This document shows positions 46,479 to 55,925 of a DNA stretch of 64,000 nucleotides, one piece after another. The notes beneath the pieces were generated by a model. That model was not told where the DNA came from. It ran no database searches and saw only the letters and a program-made list of their open reading frames with translations. The DNA lies in the NCBI GenBank assembly GCA_037179385.1, contig CM074179.1, positions 434,001 to 498,000 of the forward strand, in the 5' to 3' direction. Every line of letters starts with the position of its first letter. The first letter of the stretch is position 1. Position numbers and translations under genes: made by a program. This DNA comes from Holothuria scabra. Taxonomy: Eukaryota; Echinodermata; Holothuroidea; Aspidochirotida; Holothuriidae.

Positions 46479-47417
46479 TGGTCTCTTTCAGAGACTTTGA
46501 GCAGGAAAATTTCTGAACAAGATGAAATTCCTATTATCGCCTTCTCTCCACTGCAAAAGCAGAGATTGAAGTATACCTAAAAAAACCGTATATTTAAGAT
46601 GTTGCAAAATGAGTTCTATTCATCCAACTCCCATTTTCCTAGGTCGTTCCGTTGTTGAGATATTAAATATAACTTATTTGCTTAAAAGGAGTAAGTTCAT
46701 TGAGCAATAATTTTTGACTTACTTGTTGCATAACTCACATTACCTCCTTTGTTGCTCCTTAAATTTAAAAAAAAAATGCTTTTATGATGGCATTGAACAC
46801 TTCCTTTTGAGCAATGCATAGCATGTTGCTTTAAGAGGATGTAATAACATCACCCTTTAAGAATAAGAGTGTTATCCCACCGTGGTACATGGTACAGTAA
46901 CTTTCAGAAAAAAACAAAGAAACACTGTTGTGTTGTACAACAATGACATCTCTAATTATTGTGCAATGTGTACCATTTTTAGTTGAGTGAATTAAGTTTT
47001 ATATCTGCTCAAAACATCTCATGAAGATGGAAGTTTGACTGTTGGAAATGTACTTTTATGTTCTTTAATACATATTTTTGTATTTTTTCACTTGAAGTTT
47101 ACTTCAACATACATATATTCTAGTATCTCACCCCCATATTGAAATCATGTTTGCTCTTCGATCTATCATTCCCTGTTCAGTGCTGTACATTGGGGTGCTC
47201 CCTTCATTGAACCAAAGGATTTCTACAAGTTTCTTTATCAAATACCCTAAATTCCAGAACTTTCTTTTTTTTCACTTTTTTACCCTGTAATTGTTTCACT
47301 AGGATATGTTTTGTGAAAACTCAGTTTGTTCAGGTAGCTACAGTACATATCATTTTACAACCTACATTATTCACAAATGAATATATTTTGTGTAGAAACT
47401 TACCAGAAAACTTTGCT

Positions 47418-47787
47418 TTAAAGGGACTCATTGAGTTGATATCGATCACTTATTGAGAGTGATAAGGGGTTACAAAAACATGAAAGTGCTTATAGATAGC
47501 ATAATAAGTCAGGTTTTGTATCCAATAGTTGTGGGAAAAGTTAAAATTTTGAATTTTTTAATGTCTTGACATGTAACAGGTTTTTTGCACAATTTGAAAA
47601 AGTGTCTGGTCACAAATTTTTGAAAACCGAATTGAACCATTATGTACTCACACATAAAACAGTTATTTGTTTGTAGGGTATGGGAGTTGTCTAAGTGTGA
47701 CCATTTGTCATTGGTATGTGAAGGAAACTCAATAGGTTTGAAAAAATTTTTGGAATTTCATGATCTAACTCAATGAGCTGCTTTAAA
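47418..47787. mobile_element. Family-2 MITE, copy 2
   Basis: Left end TTTAAAGGGACTCATTGAGT with TGATAT; right end ATGATCTAACTCAATGAGCT with GCTTTAAA; the termini are inverted with a few mismatches. The interior follows 762-1115 along its full length. This copy defines the family's terminal repeats. Confidence 0.8.
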
Positions 47788-48366
47788 AGGATTGTTTACT
47801 GTATGGTCATTTCAAGTTTTGATATATTAGAAGGGAACTTACTCTAAGCATTTCAGTGAAATTTGCATTTGAAATCTGATGTGTAGCACTCCAGATATAG
47901 GCATTGGAAGTCACAATTTTGACAAAAAGTGAACTTAAAGCAAGCACATATTTTATCATATTCTCAAATAAATGGACTTCTGTTTTTCTCTAAATTTTAC
48001 AGGTAATTTCCTCCTTAAAAAATTCCATTTTATCAGGATGTGATTGCATGAGTGGCATGGGAGCTTTACAAACTTATCATTCCACTCAGGGAGATCTTTG
48101 TCCTATGAACTTCCAAGGACAACAATATATTTTGAAAAACAAGAGGAAACAAAGCATTCTTTGTCAATGTCCTCAAGCTCAATTTGGAATAAAAATCTAC
48201 TGACTGCATTTACTGATATTTTGAGAAATAATGTCTGATTTGAAAGGAAGTTCCACTATACTGTGAATATTTGGTTCTTCTTCCACATAAGGAAATCCAA
48301 TTTTTGCTTTAACTTTCACTTTAATGGGGTTGATAGATGTACACCGTTAACACTACCACCCTCTTG

Positions 48367-48735
48367 GAACCCTGACCACATGTTTTGTCTAACGGTAAGA
48401 GCATCCGCCTCTCATGCAGAAGGCCGAACCCTAACCACGTGTTTTGTCTAACGGTAAGAGCATCCACCTCTTATGCAGAAGGCCGAACCCTAATCACATG
48501 TTTTGTCTCACGGTAAGAGCATCCGCCTCTCATGCAAAAGGCCTGGGTTCTATTCCCAGGTCAAGTCATACAAAAGACTCCAAAAATGGAACCTTCTGTG
48601 GTTGTGCCTGATGCTCCACATAAGCAATGGAGTGGGGAAACAAGGGAGTGAGCCACAACTGGAAAAAAGGCCATGGCTGGCTCGAGTTGAACCAGTAGGT
48701 TGGAAACTGGGCCGTAAAACTCTATCAAACTAACT
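48367..48735 (+). mobile_element. SINE-A copy with a triplicated tRNA-like head
   Basis: A 59-bp unit containing GTTTTGTCTAACGGTAAGAG and CATCCGCCTCTCATGCAGAA occurs three times, starting at 48367, 48426 and 48485. Only the third copy continues into the B-box-like GGGTTCTATTCCCAGGT and the SINE body (CCAAAAATGGAACC, GAGTGAGCCACAACTGG, GGTTGGAAACTGGGCCGTAA), ending in ACTCTATCAAACTAAC. The A-box region is therefore present three times and the B box once. Unequal exchange or template switching could explain it. Confidence 0.88.
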
Positions 48736-48942
48736 CTTGGAACCCCTTCCCCTAGCTTATATCCAGCCCTGTACTGTGTTGTTGCCTGTTGATGCTTGGC
48801 TACTGGCTTCCATATAGGCAGGCATGTTTTATTCATACTTGATGATTCTTTGGCCATCTTTGATGGCATTCTCGTGTATCCATCTTTGTCATTTTTATTG
48901 CTCCCTAAGTTGCAAAGTTACTGTAGACCTTATTTGTCACAT

Positions 48943-49325
48943 TAAAGGGTAAGAGTTAAAAAGGTTAATCTTGTTACCCCAAAGTACAGATATAGTATAG
49001 TAGTCCACAGAAATAAAATGCTCAGTTGGCTCAGTTCTTTGATTGACAGCAAGTTTAAAACTTCAATTCTTGTAAGGGTGTACCAAACTTATCAATTGAC
49101 TCATCTGTTTGATTGACAGCTAATTCAAACAATGCAGGGTACCAAAGCTTATATATTACACAGTATGAACTGTATTAAGCTTTTTTACACTCAGCCTGAA
49201 GCAATAAACTGAGATTGTGTCTGGATGAAGGTAAATTTCAGACAGTTGTGGGATGGGCTTAAGTAAGAAGGTTAGAAGAATCAGTACTTAGTGTTTTGGG
49301 TGAGAAAATGTGTCTCTTAAATTAA
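48943..49325 (-). mobile_element. Family-1 MITE next to PLC exon D, with an internal duplication
   Basis: On the minus strand this has the family order, with TTGATTGACAGC present twice (near 49035 and 49111), followed by TTACACAGTATGAACTG, GAAGCAATAAACTGAGATTG, TTTCAGACAGTTGTGGGATG and GTTTTGGGTGAGAAAATGTG. At about 380 bp it is longer than the ~290-bp family norm because the core segment is repeated. Its end lies about 30 bp before the exon D acceptor, leaving only the TTTTTTGTTGTTTTGTTTTTCAG tract between them. Confidence 0.75.
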
Positions 49326-49355
49326 GGGGTTATTTTTTGTTGTTTTGTTTTTCAG

Positions 49356-49441
49356 GTACTTGATAGAAGATCAACTCAAAGGTCCTTCCAGTGTAGAGGC
49401 CTATATATCAGCATTACAGAAGGGCTGCAGATGGGTGGAAT
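49356..49441 (+). CDS. PLCD: Phospholipase C delta-like, exon D (X domain, catalytic Glu)
   Basis: Acceptor TTTTTCAG, donor GTAAGT; the exon enters after a codon split 2+1 and leaves one base over. It encodes [20 protein letters not shown], then QKGCRWVE. L-x-x-D-Q-L-x-G-P-S-S-x-E-A-Y is characteristic of PLC-delta; beta, gamma and eta enzymes differ here. The final Glu is 30 residues after the exon C histidine, matching Glu341, a calcium ligand in rat PLC-delta1. The usual G-C-R-C motif is G-C-R-W here, a departure from the family pattern. The exon is intact. Confidence 0.95.
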
Positions 49442-49479
49442 GTAAGTTTTATTTTACACCTCACTGTCTCCTTTTAATT

Positions 49480-49508
49480 AGCTCTACCCACAAAGTGTGG
49501 GTAGAGCT
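49480..49508. other. 13-bp perfect hairpin just after the exon D donor
   Basis: AGCTCTACCCACA (49480-49492), loop AAG, then TGTGGGTAGAGCT (49496-49508). The stem begins 38 bp inside the intron. It may be the tip of a degraded palindromic element, or an RNA hairpin near the splice donor; there is no evidence for function. Confidence 0.8.
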
Positions 49509-50011
49509 TATTTTACACTCTAGAGGGGCAAAATATCTGTCTCTCTCTTCAAATGGTGTCAGCCTTTGTAATTGCCCATGGATTTTTCTAAAATTTGCAG
49601 TACATGTGTCATATTAGCAGGGCAATGTATTTACCTCTCAGCAACATGATAAACCAAAGAACAGTGGTAATTTCTGGCCATTTTGATCATTTTTTGCCTC
49701 AAGGCAAAAGTCTGCATGAAACAAATCCCAGTGGAGGAATTGTTAGCATATAGGCCTATTTTTGTAATTGCCTGTATCCACTGTGTACACTCTGGAGTTC
49801 CCAATCAGCTTATTACTGATCCTTTAGTAATTTTAGTATCTATTACACAAAGCTCTCCTTTCTGTGTAAGGACACTTACATACAGTGGGCCTGGGTCACT
49901 GTTCCTCCATAGAATTGCTATTTGGCTCATCACCACAAGTTTGCTTCGCAGGAGTGGTCAAGCCTGGAGTGGTGGTGAAGAGATACGGTCTTTGCTCACT
50001 CAAGGCATGTT

Positions 50012-51901
50012 AGAATTTGGAATTTCACTCCCAAAAAGAATGTGACTTATGAGCGACATGTCTTTAACACGAGAGTGTAGAAACAGGGTGAAACTGTTGA
50101 CCAGTTCGTCACAGACCTAAGAACAAAAGCTAAGACTTGTGAATTTGGAGGACTGTGTGATAGCCTGATCAAGGATCGCATTGTAGTTGGAGTGGTGGAT
50201 GATCAGGTAAGAGCAAGGTTACTGAGGGAACGTGACCTCACCTTGCAGAAAGCCATTGACATTTGTCACGCAGCTGAAACCAGCAAGCACCATCTTGGTG
50301 GACTGAACGCAACAGGATACACGCAACAAATGCCGGTGGATTCTATCACAAAGTCAAATCAGCCACAAAATTCTAGGGATCTGATAAAAAACTGTAAATA
50401 CTGTGGAAGCACACATCCCGCAGGAAAATGTCCTTCTTTTGGAAAGCAATGCCGCAAGTGTGGAAAGAAAAATCACTTTGAGAAGGTGTGCAGATCGAAA
50501 AAGACTCCTGAAAAGTCTCACAAGAAAGTACATCACGTTGCGGAGGCTCAGATTGACTCAGACTCCGACACAGAATTTTTTATTAGTTCGCTACAGACTA
50601 ATGGAAGGAGACAGTGGTATGTACATCTGTCAATTATTTCTAATCTAAAGAAACAATCAGTAAAAACCAAGCTAGACACAGGGGCGGAGTGTAATGTTAT
50701 TCCCAAAGCAATCATTGACAACTTAAAGGAGACAGTCACAGCTACAAAAGTTAGACTGATGTCATACTCTGGGCACACAATGAAGCCCATAGGAAAGAGC
50801 ACGCTGCTGTGTGAGTATAAAGATAAGCTGTATCTGCTAGAATTCCAGGTGGTTGACAGTGACGTCATACCTGTACTTGGACTTGAAGCTTGTCAGGAAC
50901 TAGAATTAATCAAACGTGTTGACACCATCACAGCCCCCAAGCAGAATGGCGATGTTGCAAATATTGAGGACAAATACAAATCCGTGTTCCATGGTTTGGG
51001 TCGCCTAGAAGGAGAGCACCATATACGGTTGAAAGCTGATGTACCACCAGTAGTACATGCTCCCAGGAAAGTAGCCGAGTCATTGCGGAAGAAAATCAAA
51101 GCAGAGTTACAAAGGATGGAACAAATGGATGTCATTCAAAGAGTCGATGAGCCTACTCCATGGGTTTCTAGTATGGTAGTAGTTGTGAAGCCAAATAAGA
51201 ATAAAGTAAGAATATGTTTGGATCCGAAGGACCTGAATAATGCTGTAGAGAGAGAGCACTACCCAATGAAAACAATGGAAGAAGTTATAGCAAGAATGCC
51301 AAATGCAAAAGTTTTCAGTGTTTTGGATGCCAACTCTGGTTATTGGCAGATCCCATTAGATCATGAAAGTAGCTTATTGTGTACTTTTCACTCTCCATTT
51401 GGGCGTTTTAGATATAAGCGTCTTCCCTTTGGAATAAAATCCGCACCGGAAGTCTTTCAAAAAACCATGCAACAGATGTTTCAAGATTTAGAGGGCGTTG
51501 AAATTATCATGGACGACATTTTGGTATGGGGTGAGTCAATCCAAGAACATAATATAAGATTGGAAAGAGTACTACAGCGTGCATGTGAGAAAAATCTGAA
51601 ATTGAATCAAGCAAAATGTCATTTCAGGCAAACAAGTGTTAGTTACATTGGTCACGTATTAACAGAAAATGGTGTCAAACCTGACCCCTGCAAAATTGGT
51701 GCAATTCAGACCTATGCGCCACCAACAAATAAGAAGGAATTGCAACGATTCCTTGGGATGGTCAATTACATAGGCAAATTCATCCCAAATTTATCCGCAG
51801 AAAGGGAACCACTGAGAAAATTACTCGAAAAGAGTCAAGAGTGGTTCTGGGGTGATAAAACAAAAAGAAAGTTTCACAAATCTAAGAAAGCTTATTTCTG
51901 A
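50012..51901 (+). pseudogene. Gypsy gag (C-terminal part), zinc knuckles, protease and reverse transcriptase
   Basis: The frame (codons starting at 50012) holds a gag tail with a V-x-Q-F-V-x-D-L-R pattern, interrupted by TAG at 50078-50080. It then runs open to 51901. Two zinc knuckles follow: C-X2-C-X3-H-X4-C near 50392 and C-X2-C-X4-H-X4-C near 50446. The protease active site is D-T-G-A (Asp at 50675-50677). Reverse-transcriptase blocks include F-S-V-L-D-A-N-S-G-Y-W-Q-I near 51315, L-P-F-G-I near 51422 and I-M-D-D-I at about 51507-51521, in place of the common Y-x-D-D. The frame ends in unrelated residues after a single-base shift near 51864-51876. No start codon at the gag N-terminus is present. 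Confidence 0.9.
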
Positions 51902-53696
51902 AGCACCAGTTCTAGCGTATTTTGATGTAAACAAATCAGTAACGGTAAGTGTTGATGCATCGAGTACAGGCATCGGGGCAGTACTACTCCAAGAAGGGCA
52001 CCCGATAGCCTATGCCTCGAAGGCTTTCACTAGTAGCCAAAAGAACTATGCTCAGATTGAGAAAGAGTTAGCGGCTGTTGTATCTGGGTGTCAAAAATTT
52101 CATCAGTATGTCTTTGGAAGAGAGTTTGTGGTAGAGTCAGACCACAAGCCCCTGCAAAGTATCCTAAACAAATCGCTAGCCCAGACACCACCTAGAATGC
52201 AAAGAATGCTGTTGCAACTACAAAAATATTCACTGCAATTAATCTATAACAAAGGTACCGAAATGTCCATTGCTGATGCTTTAAGTAGAAATCATGATGT
52301 TAGGACAGAAGTACATGAAAATGAAAATGATGTCATTCAAATTAGTGAAATCATTGTTAATGTAAGCCATGTGCCTATGGCTGAAGAAAGATTGAATGAG
52401 GTCAGAGCTGCTACCAAATCAGATGAAACATTATGTGCATTAAAGGAAATGTTGGTAACAGGAAATTGGCCAGAAACAAAACAGCAGATGCCTGATGATC
52501 TGAAGGTTTATTGGGAATTCCAAGGTGAACTGACTGTAGAAAATGAGTTAATATTCAAAAGCCACAAATTAATTATACTAAAGAGCAAGAGAAGGCTAAT
52601 GATTGAGAAAGTTCATCAAAGCCATCAGGGCATTGAGAAGTCTAAGAGACTAGCCTGGGATATTTTTTACTGGTCAGGTATGTCCAGGCAAATCGAAGAT
52701 ATGGTAGCAAGATGTGAAATCTGTAACAAATACAAAAATAGAAATCCTAAAGAGCCTATGAAAGGTATTACAAAACCAGATTTGCCATGGCAGAAAGTTG
52801 CTACAGATTTATTTGAGTGGAATGCAGAATATTATGTTGTATTAGTAGACTATTACTCAAGCTTTTTTGAGGTGAACAAATTACAAAATCTAAGAAGTGA
52901 ATCAGTCATTCAAGTGTGCAAGCAACACTTTGCCAGGTATGGCATACCAGAAGTCTTAATTTCTGATAATGGAACTCAGTATTCTTCAGCAGTATTTAAA
53001 GAATTTGCTAGAAAGTATGGATTTGACCATATTACTTCATCCCCCAGGTACCCCCAGTCTAACGGTAAAGCTGAGAAAACTGTTCAGATAGTAAAACACC
53101 TGCTCCAAAAGGCAAAAGCTTCAGGGCAAGACCCATATTTAGCATTACTAGATTATAGGAATACCCCCCTGGAAGATTTGCCTTCCCCAGCCCAACTCTT
53201 AATGGGCAGAAGGACCAGAACAATACTTCCCACCAGTGAGAAATTGCTCAGTCCAAAAACACAGAATCGATTCAGAGTAAAAAATTCTTTGCAACAAAAC
53301 CAAGAAAGGCAAAAGAAATATTTTGATAGAGGGGCAAAAGAGCTGAAAGAATTACAACCAGGAGATGTTGCAAGAGTATCTCTAGACACATGCTCATGGA
53401 AAAAGGGGGTTGTAGAGCAGCAGGCAACCACCCCCAGGTCTTATGTTGTTCAAGTCAATGATGCTAAATACCGAAGAAATTGCAGAGATTTGGTTCAGAC
53501 GAAAGAAAGTGTGAATGAGCAGACTGAGGTTGAAGATTCACCAGACGATCAGCAAAAAATTATATCTCAGAGTCCCATTGATAGTCAGGACCAATCTCAG
53601 ACAAGTCAAGAAAATATTGGGAAACACCCCCGAACCTCTAGTGGTAGAATCATTAGATTACCACAGAGATACAGAGATGATTATGTCATGAAGTGA
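51852..53696 (+). pseudogene. Gypsy RNase H and integrase segment
   Basis: The frame differs by one base from the upstream part and picks up the same polyprotein around 51873. RNase H is marked by V-D-A-S-S-T-G-I-G-A near 51950 and by E-S-D-H-K-P-L near 52134. The integrase zinc-binding motif (H, H, C-x-x-C) lies at about 52612-52722. The catalytic triad is D at 52805-52807 (T-D-L-F), D at 52965-52967 (S-D-N-G-T) and E at 53073-53075 (N-G-K-A-E). The C-terminus ends in an S-G-R-I-I-R-x-P-x-R-Y motif common in this lineage; no chromodomain is seen. The stop is TGA at 53694-53696. The frame shift is in an A/T-rich run, not at a usual gag-pro junction, so it is likely mutation and not programmed frameshifting. 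Confidence 0.9.
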
Positions 53697-53873
53697 AAGA
53701 CTGTTCAAGATTAAAAGTTGCCTAGATATCACATGTTCTCATGTATTCATGTTGTAAGTTAAAAAGCAATGCATTTATTTTGTCTAGAAAATTAACCATG
53801 CATTCATTTGTTTAAGTATTTTAAGTTAAGTGTATGGAAAACTAAAGCTGTAAGTTAAATTGTTAATTTCTGT

Positions 53874-53884
53874 GAAAAGGGAGA
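53874..53884 (+). promoter_or_regulatory. Polypurine tract of the Gypsy element
   Basis: GAAAAGGGAGA immediately precedes the TGTAATG start of the LTR. It is the expected plus-strand primer position for LTR retrotransposons. Confidence 0.8.
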
Positions 53885-54234
53885 TGTAATGATGTGGACT
53901 ATTCCTAAATTATAACCCCCTAGCAACATAATGTAGCAGTCCAAAGTGCAAGGATTGGTCAAAAGGTCACACTTGTTTGGAGAAGGCTTATCACCCTGAA
54001 CTACTGACCAGCATCCTCCTCTTGAAATAAAGGAATCCATTGTTCTTACCATGTGCTCCCTAAGCATGCTTTATTAGCTAAGTATTCTGTATCTTGATGA
54101 AGATTGTCAGAGTGGTACTGAGCCTTGCTGAATACACATGTAGACCAGTAGTGGTCACACTCTCAATATTCTGTCTGTGTGCTTCTTTGTTTTCAAAGTC
54201 TTATAAGCTTGGTGCAAGAAACACCAACATTACA
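53885..54234 (+). repeat. 3' LTR of the Gypsy element (350 bp)
   Basis: Begins TGTAATG and ends CATTACA, a perfect 7-bp inverted terminus with the standard TG...CA. It contains AAATAAA near 54025 as a likely polyadenylation signal and an AT-rich TATAA segment near 53913. The 5-bp flank after it is TAAGG. No matching LTR was seen upstream, so LTR divergence cannot be used for dating. Confidence 0.85.
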
Positions 54235-55194
54235 TAAGGAAAGTTTTAAATGTACACAAATCAGCACTTCCAATCAAATGGATTGTTTTATTTAAGTTTC
54301 TTTCAGTACTTTATTGCTTTCAAATTTCGTAGAGGAGTGCAGCTTGGGAGGGAGAGAGAGGAGGAAAGCTGATGAAAGGGATAGGAAGGGAGAGAGGGAT
54401 TGAGGGAAGGGGGGAGGAAAGACATCTGGTATCTACTTTATCTGAATGCTACTGTACTACACAAACTGGTCACATTTATGATACACTATGTCTTTAAAGT
54501 GTTTGATTCCTGCCCTCATGAGCAGCAGTCTAAAAGGGTATGAACTACCTGTAGAGATTTATTCCTGACACAGTCCAACTGCTAGGTGACCAGTGTTTTC
54601 ATGCTGGCCAGCCCAACTAGAGTCATCTGAGTTTGTATTAGGTTTACACCATTTTTCAAAATAAATTAAAAGGAAGGTTGAACTACAGCAGCTATGCTAC
54701 TCTAGTTACAATTAATCATCTGCCAAAAAACTAAAAGTGCTGCATTTTCATCATTCAGTTTTTGTTTCACTTATTTTGTAGCTGCTGCAATAGACTTGTA
54801 ACTAGACAAGTTCTAATAGGGGAGTGACTTTGTATCTGAAGTTAAAATCAAGGAGAACTTGAAAGTTTCTAGTGGTGAAAAGGAGGCCCCTCCCCCCTTT
54901 TCTTAGACCCAGACTATGGGCAGGTACTATAAAAGGGTGCTAAAAAAGTTACACATTATACTTTAGACAAGAACTGTTAGGGTGAGGATTATATAGAACT
55001 GAAAGGTCCATCTGCACTGAGGGCTTCTTAAATAAAATGACAGAATTATACAACTGGACTGCATCTTGGTAGATTGTGAGTAACTGGACTGTCCATCTAC
55101 AGCAGGATGATCATGTGGTCATTTATTGATGATTCATTAACCTTGAAGTTACTTTTTCCTTGTTCCCCTTTGAGCTCTTGCAGGGAACCTGTCT

Positions 55195-55450
55195 CCTTTC
55201 CCTTAAAGGTAAATAAACAAAACTTTTTTGAAGCAACAGCTAATTCACAATTGCCTCATAGTGTCTTTCATCATGTTTTATAATATTGTATAACTTCAAT
55301 ATTGCATATTCAATGTAAGCAAGCAGTTCCTTTCAGTAAATTTCACATTTGAATAGAAAAATTGTCACATGAGTCCCAACAGCCAATCATGAAACATGAC
55401 AGTCTGCTACTCTACTTCAAGTTGGGGTGACCGCTCTTGCCGTGTAAAGA
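55195..55450. repeat. Family-3 repeat copy
   Basis: Starts CCTTAAAGGTAAATAAAC and includes TAGTGTCTTTCATCATG, TTCAATATTGCATATTCA, TTGTCACATGAGTCCCAACA and GCCAATCATGAAACATGACA, ending with TTGGGGTGACCGCTCTTGCC. It has the same landmark order as 43121 and 55650. Confidence 0.6.
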
Positions 55451-55649
55451 GATAGAAACAATAAAGGAAGGTGGTTACATGATATATTATTATATTGGCC
55501 TACCATTGCCCCACTCGCCATGCACCCTTTTCTGCTCTGACTCTGCTACCCTCTGCTTGATATTTGTACAAGAGAGCTGTGTCTAGCTAAATGAGCATAT
55601 TTCAGTAAAATACAATTCTGGAGCATATTTCTTTCATATTTTTCTCAAA

Positions 55650-55925
55650 ATTTACATTCAGTCCCACAAATATATTTTAAAGCAACAGCAAAATTTCACA
55701 ATTTTCTTCTTGCAGGTTTTCTCTTTAAAGCGTCTTTTACAATTTTTTAGGATTTCAAATGCATATTCATTGTATACCAAGCAGCAGTAACTCCTAGTAA
55801 ATTTCAAATTTTAAGGAGGAAAAATAGTGCCACATAAGTATCACTCAAGAGCCAATCTTGAAACATAGGATACTGTAGTCTACTATGCTACTTAAAGTTG
55901 GGATGTCTGCATTTTCCCTTTAGGA
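55650..55925. repeat. Family-3 repeat copy
   Basis: Includes AATTTCACAATTTTCTTCTT, AAAGCGTCTTTTACAATTTT, TCACTCAAGAGCCAATCTTG and AAAGTTGGGATGTCTGCATT with a TTTCCCTTT end. It is in the same orientation as the copy at 55195. Confidence 0.6.

Larger units (their letters stand above)
38825..49355 (+). other. Intron of 10.5 kb between PLC exons C and D
   Basis: GTAAGT at the donor and TTTTTCAG at the acceptor, phase 2. It contains a candidate 1.26-kb TIR element, a family-1 MITE, a piggyBac-type MITE, the tandem LINE/MITE duplication, family-2 and family-4 MITEs, a SINE with triplicated head, and a family-1 MITE close to the acceptor. Stretches 41050-42050, 45600-46360 and 46480-47410 show no further recognisable feature. 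Confidence 0.75.
50012..54234 (+). mobile_element. Ty3/Gypsy LTR retrotransposon, 5' part missing
   Basis: Domains in order on the plus strand: end of gag, two zinc knuckles, aspartic protease, reverse transcriptase, RNase H, integrase (zinc-binding and DDE core), polypurine tract, 3' LTR. Integrase after RNase H places it in Ty3/Gypsy. No 5' LTR, primer-binding site or first part of gag lies upstream: gag similarity starts abruptly near 50012 and the preceding 600 bp do not match the 3' LTR. An in-frame TAG in gag and a frame change between reverse transcriptase and RNase H also break it. It is a non-autonomous relic, though reading frames are otherwise long, suggesting moderate age. Confidence 0.93.

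Noticed and set aside
49683..50045. 120-codon plus-strand frame just upstream of the Gypsy element
   Set aside because: It is out of frame with gag where they overlap and shows no gag or env feature; likely chance.
50354..53431. Minus-strand frames opposite the Gypsy pol region
   Set aside because: They are antisense shadows of the conserved pol coding sequence.
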